Source: Promethearchaeia archaeon
GTDB lineage: Archaea; Asgardarchaeota; Lokiarchaeia; Sigyniarchaeales; SOKP01
Length of the DNA: 5,004 nucleotides
Assembly (NCBI GenBank): GCA_029856445.1
Contig: JAHQWY010000281.1
Span: 1-5,004, forward strand
Direction of reading: 5' to 3'
Shown here: positions 1-5,004 of the stretch, in pieces
Layout of the letters: every line of letters begins with the position of its first letter
Position numbering within the stretch: position 1 is the first letter of the stretch
Position numbers and translations under genes: made by a program
Notes under the pieces: model-generated
The model's database searches: none
What the model was told of the DNA's origin: nothing
What the model saw: the letters and a program-made list of their open reading frames with translations, nothing else

Positions 1-1
1 T

Positions 2-1051
2 CTATGGAAATATGTAGTAGAAAACAATATCAGAGTAGAACTTGCGTCAGATCAGACTTCATGTCATGCTGTTTATGATGGTGGTTACACCCCATTTCAA
101 ATTAGCTTCAAAGAAGGAAGAAAATTAATCAAAAATGATATTAAAAGGTTTAAACAATTGGTTAATGAATCTTTAAAGGTTCAATTCGAACTTATCAATA
201 CAATGACTAATAGGGGAACCTATTTTTGGGATTATGGTAATTCTTTTCTAAAAGCAGTTTATGATGCTGGAGTTAAAGAAATAACAAAGAATCAAACTGA
301 TACATCTGAAGGATTCATCTTTCCATCTTATGTAGAAGATATAATGGGACCTATATGTTTTGATTATGGTTATGGTCCTTTTAGATGGGTGTGCCTTTCT
401 GGAAAAGAAGAAGATTTAGACAAAACTGATCAAACCGCAATGGCTTCTATTGACCCAGAAAGAAAAGCCCAAGATAGAGATAATTATATATGGATAAGAG
501 ATGCAAAAAAAAATAATTTAGTTGTTGGCACAAAAGCTAGAATATTATATGCTGATGCTGATGAGAGAATTGATATCGCTTTGAAATTTAATGATTTAGT
601 GAGAAGAGGAGAAATTGGACCTATTATGTTGGGAAGGGATCACCATGATGTTTCCGGAACAGATTCACCATTTAGGGAAACATCCAACATTAGAGACGGA
701 AGTAATGTGATGGCAGAAATGGCAGTACATTGTTTCACAGGGAATGCAATTAGAGGTATGACATACGTAGTATTATCCAATGGTGGTGGAGTTGGTATAG
801 GAAAATGCTTTAATGGCGGATTTGGGATGGTATTAGATGGATCTGAAAGAGTTGATAAGATAATAAGGAATTCTATTGAATGGGACGTTATCGGTGGAAT
901 TGCTAGAAGAAGTTGGGCTAGAAATCCTCATGCTTTTGAAACCGCGTATAATTGGAATATTAAGAATAAAGAAAAAGGGCACATTACCCTTCCCTTCGTA
1001 GCTGAAGATAAATTAATAGATAAGCTCATAGAAAAATTCATAAAAAATTAA
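2..1051 (+). CDS. hutU: Urocanate hydratase (urocanase), 3' part, long (eukaryote-like) form
   Basis: The protein hydrates urocanate to 4-imidazolone-5-propionate, the second step of histidine breakdown, as a cytosolic NAD+-dependent enzyme. The frame is open from base 2, so the gene is cut by the window edge and 349 C-terminal codons remain, ending at TAA 1049-1051. The TTG at 158 is internal, because family sequence continues upstream of it (SDQTSCH, then DGGY, at fragment residues 16-29). Other family blocks are GYGPFRWVC (about 123-131), GRDHHDVSGTDSPFRETSNI (about 211-230), the glycine-rich SNGGGVGIG (about 259-267) and GGFGMVLDG (about 272-280). RDHHDVSGTDSP and FRWVC point to the roughly 650-680-residue form, so I infer that about 300 residues are missing. 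At the place where short urocanases have their active-site cysteine (ARICW), this protein reads ARILY (fragment residues 179-183). It is followed after 62 nt by hutH in the same direction. Identification is secure. Confidence 0.96.
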   Translation, partial: LWKYVVENNIRVELASDQTSCHAVYDGGYTPFQISFKEGRKLIKNDIKRFKQLVNESLKVQFELINTMTNRGTYFWDYGNSFLKAVYDAGVKEITKNQTDTSEGFIFPSYVEDIMGPICFDYGYGPFRWVCLSGKEEDLDKTDQTAMASIDPERKAQDRDNYIWIRDAKKNNLVVGTKARILYADADERIDIALKFNDLVRRGEIGPIMLGRDHHDVSGTDSPFRETSNIRDGSNVMAEMAVHCFTGNAIRGMTYVVLSNGGGVGIGKCFNGGFGMVLDGSERVDKIIRNSIEWDVIGGIARRSWARNPHAFETAYNWNIKNKEKGHITLPFVAEDKLIDKLIEKFIKN

Positions 1052-1056
1052 AAAAA

Positions 1057-1094
1057 GATTAAAAATCAATAAAATTTTTTGGGATTAAAAATGA
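1057..1094 (+). repeat. Short AT-rich direct repeat in the hutU-hutH spacer
   Basis: GATTAAAAATCA (1057-1068) recurs as GATTAAAAATGA (1083-1094), 11 of 12 bases identical, with starts 26 nt apart and a T6 run (1075-1080) between them. It could be a pair of regulator half-sites or leader structure, but in such AT-rich DNA chance similarity is quite possible. There is no GC-rich hairpin before the T run, so I do not call a bacterial-type terminator here. Confidence 0.25.
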
Positions 1095-1100
1095 AAAATA

Positions 1101-1109
1101 AAAGGGGAA
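1101..1109 (+). promoter_or_regulatory. Ribosome binding site of hutH
   Basis: The purine run AAAGGGGAA has its AGGGG core at 1103-1107, six bases before the ATG at 1114. This is the strongest Shine-Dalgarno match in the window. It decides the hutH start over the out-of-frame ATG at 1091, which has no comparable site. Confidence 0.75.
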
Positions 1110-1113
1110 CAGT

Positions 1114-2622
1114 ATGAAAAACAATTTTCGATATGGAATAGATAAGTTAACCGTGGATATAGCATTGAAAATAGCTCGAGATCAAATAAAAGGAGTTTTA
1201 ACAGAAGAAACAAAGGAAAGAATAAAAAAAAGTTTTAGAGCTGTTCAATCAATTGCAAAAGGAGATCATTTAGTTTATAGTATTAACACCGGTTTTGGGT
1301 CATTGTGCACCACTAAAATCTCAAAGGAAGAAACTGGTAATTTACAGGAAAATCTTCTTAAAAGCCATAGTGTAGGTGTAGGTTCTCCAATAGACAAAGA
1401 ACTTTCAAAATTAATGTTAATTCTTAAAACACAAGCCCTATCCAAAGGTTTTTCTGGAAGTTCACTAGAGGTTGTTGAAAGAATTCATTGGCATATAGAA
1501 AATAATTATATCCCATTAGTACCTGAGCAAGGTTCAGTTGGTGCTTCAGGGGATTTAGCACCATTAGCACATTTATTTCTACCATTAATAGGATTAGGTT
1601 ATTTAACCAAGGAGGGTAATAATTTCGTTAAATCTGAAAAAATTCTAAAAGAGTATAATCTTGAACCTTTAAAACTTCAAGCAAAAGAGGGCTTAGCTTT
1701 AATCAATGGAACTCAATTTATTGCTGCTCATGCTATAAAAATAGTTGAAGATTTTTCAAGGGCTCTTGATCATGCGGATCTTATTGGGACCTTAACTCTT
1801 GAGAGTTACTTAGCGTCTCCACAGCCTTTTACTGAAAAATTAATAGAATTAAGACCGCATAGAGGCAGTTTATTAGTAGCAAAAAGAATGAGAAGATTTT
1901 TACAGAATTCTCAATTAGTAGAATCCCATAAAGATTGTGGCAGAGTTCAAGACCCATACTCCTTAAGGTGTATTCCTCAAGTTCACGGAGCATCAAGAGA
2001 TGCATTATATCATTTAAATGAAATACTAGAATGTGAGTTAAATTCCGTTACTGACAATCCAGTAATTTTTAGTGAAAATGAAACATACAGTGGGGGAAAT
2101 TTTCATGGACAACCTCTTGCATTACCATTAGATTATGTGAGTTTAGCTGCAAATGAAATCGGAAACATATCCGATCGTCGAATTTTTTTATTACTTGAAG
2201 GTAAATGGGGCTTACCCTCTAACCTCATCGAGAATGCTGGATTAAACTCTGGTTTTATGATGTTACAATATACCTCCGCGGCCATAGCTAGCGAAAACAA
2301 ATCTCTTTGCTTTCCTGCTAGTGCAGATAGTATTCCTACAGGAGGAGGACAAGAAGACCATGTAAGTATGGGGTCAATAAGTGCAAGAAAAGCCCTTAGA
2401 ATTGTTAAAAATCTTGAAAAGATTCTTGCTATTGAACTCCTATGCGCAGCACAAGCTTTTGACTTTAGAAGACCTTTAAAAGCCAGTGTAATTATAGAAC
2501 AATGCCACAATCATATCCGAAAAAAGATACCCCATATTTCCGAAGATAGGATTTTATCCAATTATATTAACTCTGCAATAGAAATTATAAAGAGTAATGA
2601 ATTATTAAAAATTGCCCAATAA
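1114..2622 (+). CDS. hutH: Histidine ammonia-lyase (histidase)
   Basis: The enzyme deaminates L-histidine to trans-urocanate and ammonia without an external cofactor, the entry step of the pathway, in the cytosol as a homotetramer in known members. At 502 residues it has the usual family length of about 500-510. The Ala-Ser-Gly triad that cyclises into the MIO prosthetic group is present at residues 144-146 within GSVGASGDLAPLAHL. Other active-site blocks are YSINTGFG with Tyr55, SHSVGVG with His85, NGTQ (198-201), VQDPYSLRCIPQVHG (278-292), GGNFHGQP (327-334) and GGQEDHVSMG with Glu414. These match the positions of the Pseudomonas putida enzyme closely, and no catalytic residue appears lost. 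The start is fixed by the AGGGG site six bases upstream. QDPYSLRC and QEDHVS favour histidase over phenylalanine or tyrosine ammonia-lyases, and hutU and hutI on either side confirm this. The gap to hutI is 19 nt, so co-transcription is likely. Confidence 0.98.
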   Translation: MKNNFRYGIDKLTVDIALKIARDQIKGVLTEETKERIKKSFRAVQSIAKGDHLVYSINTGFGSLCTTKISKEETGNLQENLLKSHSVGVGSPIDKELSKLMLILKTQALSKGFSGSSLEVVERIHWHIENNYIPLVPEQGSVGASGDLAPLAHLFLPLIGLGYLTKEGNNFVKSEKILKEYNLEPLKLQAKEGLALINGTQFIAAHAIKIVEDFSRALDHADLIGTLTLESYLASPQPFTEKLIELRPHRGSLLVAKRMRRFLQNSQLVESHKDCGRVQDPYSLRCIPQVHGASRDALYHLNEILECELNSVTDNPVIFSENETYSGGNFHGQPLALPLDYVSLAANEIGNISDRRIFLLLEGKWGLPSNLIENAGLNSGFMMLQYTSAAIASENKSLCFPASADSIPTGGGQEDHVSMGSISARKALRIVKNLEKILAIELLCAAQAFDFRRPLKASVIIEQCHNHIRKKIPHISEDRILSNYINSAIEIIKSNELLKIAQ

Positions 2623-2641
2623 TAATTAGAGATGTACTGAT

Positions 2642-3946
2642 TTGTATGTGGCATCGACTTATGTGAAAAAAGAAATGTTTTCAGAAAGCGAACCCGATCT
2701 TGTGATTTTTCATGCAAATGAATTAGTTACTATGAATACTGCTTTTGGAGCTCCACGAATAGGAGAAGATATGTCAGAATTAGCCATAATCCATGATGGT
2801 GCATTGGCAATCAAAGATGATATTATTATTTATGTCGGACACACAGATGAATTAATGTCAAAATTTACTTTTGGAGAAATACCAAGAAAAATAGATGCAT
2901 CGAATAAATTAGTTACACCTGGATTTGTTGATCCCCATACACACATTATTTTTGATGGGACTAGAGAAAATGAATTATCCATGAAACTAAACGGAAAGTC
3001 ATATCTAGAAATTCTCAAGGAAGGAGGGGGTATTTTAAAAACCGTTCGAGAAACAAGAAATGCCCCACTAGAGAAATTGGTAGAAAATGGTAAAAAAATT
3101 TTAGATCGAATGATGTCGTATGGCACTACTACTCTTGAAACAAAATCAGGCTATGGTCTAACTACTGAGAGTGAAATAAAAATATTGAAAGCTATTAAGA
3201 TTTTAAATGATTTACACCCCTTAGATATAGTTCCAACTTTTTTAGGGGCGCACGCGATACCAATCGAATATGAAAATAGGGCAGATGAGTATGTTGATCT
3301 CATTATTTCTGAAATGATTCCACGGATTGTTAAAAAAAATCTTGCAAAATTTTGTGATGTATTTTGTGAGAAGGGTATATTTTCTATTAAACAATCAAGA
3401 AAAATATTAAAGACTGCTAAGAGATATGGACTAATTCCCCAAATACATATCGATGAGATTGTAGATACGAATGGAGCACAATTGGCGGCAGAAATGAATG
3501 TTATTCAAGCAGGGCATTTATTAAAATCAAATTTAAATGGGTTAAAAGCAATGGTACAAGCAAATGTAATTGCTACCCTATTACCTGGAACTCCCTTCTG
3601 TTTAATGTCTAATGAATATGCTCCCGCAAGAAAAATGATTGATCTAGGTATCCCTATTGCTTTAGCTACCGATTTAAATCCTAATTGTTGGACAGAATCA
3701 ATGCAAATGATTATTACATTAGCTTGTTATAATATGCGACTCTCACCATCAGAAGCATTGGTAGCTTCAACTATTAACAGTGCCTGTGCGCTCCAAATGC
3801 AAGATGAGATTGGTAGTTTAGAAGTTGGTAAAAAAGCAGATATAATTATTTTTGATGCTCCAAATCACAATTTCCTTCCCTATCAATTTGGTGTAAACTT
3901 AGTATCAAAAGTAATAAAAAACGGGAACATTGTAGTTGATAATTAG
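2642..3946 (+). CDS. hutI: Imidazolonepropionase
   Basis: This metal-dependent amidohydrolase opens the ring of 4-imidazolone-5-propionate to give N-formimidoyl-L-glutamate, the third step of the pathway. Counting from the TTG start it has 434 residues, slightly longer than the usual 405-420. The N-terminal beta-domain begins near DLVIFHANELVTM (19-31). The barrel then carries the metal ligands: HxH in DPHTH (His99, His101), His204 in LGAHAIP, His269 in IHIDE with Glu272 after it, and Asp344 in LATDLNPNCW. GHLL (291-294), LLPGTPF (313-319) and YAPARKM (326-332) are typical of the family. The C terminus, with GSLEVGKKADIIIFD, returns to the beta-domain. The start is uncertain: TTG 2642 has only a weak AGAG at 2628-2631, while ATG 2675 would remove 11 residues and still leave the whole domain, but has no clear ribosome binding site either. 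The gene ends 17 nt before the convergent ftcD-type gene. Confidence 0.96.
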   Translation: MYVASTYVKKEMFSESEPDLVIFHANELVTMNTAFGAPRIGEDMSELAIIHDGALAIKDDIIIYVGHTDELMSKFTFGEIPRKIDASNKLVTPGFVDPHTHIIFDGTRENELSMKLNGKSYLEILKEGGGILKTVRETRNAPLEKLVENGKKILDRMMSYGTTTLETKSGYGLTTESEIKILKAIKILNDLHPLDIVPTFLGAHAIPIEYENRADEYVDLIISEMIPRIVKKNLAKFCDVFCEKGIFSIKQSRKILKTAKRYGLIPQIHIDEIVDTNGAQLAAEMNVIQAGHLLKSNLNGLKAMVQANVIATLLPGTPFCLMSNEYAPARKMIDLGIPIALATDLNPNCWTESMQMIITLACYNMRLSPSEALVASTINSACALQMQDEIGSLEVGKKADIIIFDAPNHNFLPYQFGVNLVSKVIKNGNIVVDN

Positions 3947-3949
3947 AAC

Positions 3950-3974
3950 TCGATTTTTAAAATTTAAAAGTCGA
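3950..3974. terminator. Palindrome at the convergent hutI/ftcD junction, candidate bidirectional terminator
   Basis: The arms TCGATTTTTAAA (3950-3961) and TTTAAAAGTCGA (3963-3974) are complementary over 12 pairs, with one G-T pair and a single central base. A real hairpin would have to open the middle AAATTTA as its loop. The element begins just after the hutI stop and covers the TAA and last codons of the - strand gene. The convergent position suits a two-way terminator. However, the stem is mostly A-T, and no long T tract follows it on either strand beyond those inside the arms, so termination strength is doubtful. Confidence 0.4.
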
Positions 3975-4881
3975 AATAACTCTCTAATAAATGCTTTTCT
4001 TCAAGTTTTTGAGGATTTTCGAGCTGTAAATAATACTCTACAGAATTTAAAACAGCTCCCAAAGGTAAAACTCCTACTAATTCTGTACCAATAATTGACA
4101 CACCATAACGAGCAGCTTCAATTCTCACAAGTTCTATTTGTCTATAAAGAGGAGTTTTTTTATAATTTATATTGCTTATCCCCACTTGAACATAATTTTT
4201 TTTAGCTATTTCTGTTCCCATTGCCTTGATGTTAACTAGTCCACCAGAACGTAAGTGGATAGCTTTTGCAATTTTTTTAGCAATATTAATTTCAGTCGTT
4301 CCTAGATTAATGTTGAAACTTATCAAAGGATGTCTAGCGCCAGTTATCATAGCTCCTGCAGTAGGATGAAGTTTAGATGGACCAAAGTCAGGTTTTCGTT
4401 CAGGATCTATTTTAATACTCTCCTTTAATCCTTCATATTCTCCTACACGAAGATTATCAATGTTTTTTCTTTCCATTTTTCTTGCTGACTCTTCATAAAG
4501 ATATACAGGAATTCCTTCTTGTGCCATAGTTTCAGCAAATTTAACAGATAGATCAACACATTCTTCAATACTAACATTTTGTGCTGGGACAAAAGGAACA
4601 ACATCTATAGCTCCAATCCGAGGGTGTTGTCCCTTATGTGTATTCATGTCAATTAAATCGATTGCTTTTTTAGCTGCTGCCACATTAGCTTTTAACACGG
4701 CTTCTGGAGTTCCTAAGAATGTAATTACTGCTCTATTGTAATCTGAGTCGTACTGAATGTCCACAATACGAGTATTGGGAGTTTCCCTGATTTCTTTTAC
4801 AATTTCTTCAACTTTCTTACCATTACTTCCCTCACTATAGTTTGGGACAGATTCCACAATCTTCTTTTTTCCTTTCTCCAT
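3964..4881 (-). CDS. ftcD: Glutamate formimidoyltransferase, stand-alone
   Basis: The enzyme transfers the formimino group of N-formimidoyl-L-glutamate to tetrahydrofolate, giving glutamate and 5-formimino-tetrahydrofolate. This is the last carbon-skeleton step of this histidine route. The 305 residues match the roughly 300-residue transferase part of animal FTCD. The N-terminal subdomain opens with the family block ESVPNYSEG (10-18). THKGQHPRIGAIDVVPFVP (81-99) carries His82, which corresponds to the catalytic histidine of the porcine enzyme. The second subdomain has the FGPSKLHPTAGAMITGARHP stretch (166-185), then LISFNINLGT (186-195) and GTELVGVLPLGA (265-276). No cyclodeaminase domain follows the transferase, so that activity must come from a separate gene not visible here. 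The ATG at 4881 has AAAGG eight bases upstream. The gene is convergent to hutI and so is transcribed separately from hutUHI. Identification is firm; symbols for stand-alone forms vary. Confidence 0.96.
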   Translation of the reverse strand: MEKGKKKIVESVPNYSEGSNGKKVEEIVKEIRETPNTRIVDIQYDSDYNRAVITFLGTPEAVLKANVAAAKKAIDLIDMNTHKGQHPRIGAIDVVPFVPAQNVSIEECVDLSVKFAETMAQEGIPVYLYEESARKMERKNIDNLRVGEYEGLKESIKIDPERKPDFGPSKLHPTAGAMITGARHPLISFNINLGTTEINIAKKIAKAIHLRSGGLVNIKAMGTEIAKKNYVQVGISNINYKKTPLYRQIELVRIEAARYGVSIIGTELVGVLPLGAVLNSVEYYLQLENPQKLEEKHLLESYFDF

Positions 4882-4889
4882 AAAACCAG

Positions 4890-4894
4890 CCTTT
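4890..4894 (-). promoter_or_regulatory. Ribosome binding site of ftcD
   Basis: On the - strand AAAGG stands eight bases before the ATG at 4881-4879. The spacing is normal for a Shine-Dalgarno sequence and supports this start. Confidence 0.6.
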
Positions 4895-4916
4895 ATTAAA
4901 AAAATCTAAAATTAAT

Positions 4917-4944
4917 ATTATATTTATGAAAAAGTAAAATTAAA
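4917..4944 (-). promoter_or_regulatory. Candidate promoter of ftcD
   Basis: Read on the - strand, TATAAT (4922-4917) lies 16 nt after TTTAAT (4944-4939). The -10 box is perfect, but the -35 box is poor against TTGACA. Transcription would begin near 4910, giving a leader of about 30 nt. If the host is an archaeon, the same AT-rich block could instead serve as a TATA box. Such matches arise easily in AT-rich DNA, so the support is mainly position: a promoter is needed in this upstream region. Confidence 0.3.
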
Positions 4945-4964
4945 TTTTATCTATAATACGTATT
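4935..4964. promoter_or_regulatory. Two small palindromes upstream of ftcD, possible operator
   Basis: TAAAATTAAATTTTA (4935-4949) is a perfect 7+1+7 palindrome, and AATACGTATT (4955-4964) is a perfect 10-base palindrome five bases further upstream. The first overlaps the candidate -35 box, which is where a repressor could act. The rest of 4882-5004 is AT-rich, and I see no gene in it. Chance is a real alternative, especially for the first palindrome. Confidence 0.2.
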
Positions 4965-5004
4965 CTTTTTTATCATAGGTTTTATCTGTAAATACATAAA
5001 TTTT

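Noticed and set aside
158..1051. A complete 297-residue protein starting at TTG 158
   Set aside because: The frame is open to base 2, and the 52 upstream codons encode conserved urocanase sequence (SDQTSCH), so 158 is internal.
1071..1083. T6 run after hutU as an intrinsic terminator
   Set aside because: No GC-rich stem precedes it, and the following hutH gene is in the same direction and pathway; a T-tract terminator of archaeal type cannot be excluded but is not supported.
2133..2510. Open frame of 125 codons on the - strand inside hutH
   Set aside because: It lies opposite conserved hutH coding sequence, including GGNFHGQP-proximal and QEDHVS regions, and its translation resembles no family I know; it is a shadow frame.
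2830..3126. Open frame of 98 codons on the - strand inside hutI
   Set aside because: It is antisense to the metal-binding HxH region of hutI and has no ribosome binding site or recognisable motif; it is a shadow frame.
4882..5004. Possible small gene or RNA at the right edge
   Set aside because: The stretch is AT-rich with frequent stops and no stable structure or coding pattern that I can see; it is best read as the ftcD upstream region.

Overview
The window holds a histidine utilisation (hut) locus. It has the 3' part of a urocanate hydratase gene (hutU), a complete histidine ammonia-lyase gene (hutH) and a complete imidazolonepropionase gene (hutI), all on the + strand. A complete glutamate formimidoyltransferase gene (ftcD-type) lies convergently on the - strand. 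Together they encode histidine -> urocanate -> imidazolone propionate -> N-formimidoyl-glutamate -> glutamate, with the formimino group passed to tetrahydrofolate. hutU, hutH and hutI look like one transcription unit, with gaps of 62 and 19 nt. The ftcD-type gene must have its own promoter, and a 25-nt near-perfect palindrome marks the junction between hutI and ftcD.

Layout: 1-1051 hutU fragment, cut by the left window edge and open from base 2; 1052-1113 AT-rich spacer with a good ribosome binding site for hutH; 1114-2622 hutH; 2623-2641 short spacer; 2642-3946 hutI, start uncertain; 3947-3963 convergent junction; 3964-4881 ftcD-type gene on -; 4882-5004 AT-rich upstream region of ftcD with a plausible promoter and small palindromes but no gene.

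Organism: the DNA is strongly AT-rich (about one third G+C by eye), and arginine is mostly AGA/AGG. Purine-rich Shine-Dalgarno sequences precede hutH and ftcD. The urocanase belongs to the long form, which I recall from animals, Bacteroidetes and some other bacteria and archaea, not the short Pseudomonas/Bacillus form. FtcD is the stand-alone transferase, without the cyclodeaminase domain fused in animals. This fits a prokaryote, either an AT-rich anaerobic-type bacterium or an archaeon; the sequence alone does not decide which. I see no mobile element, RNA gene, CRISPR array or unfamiliar gene. This is a recognisable catabolic locus, and the points worth a second look concern details rather than a new system.
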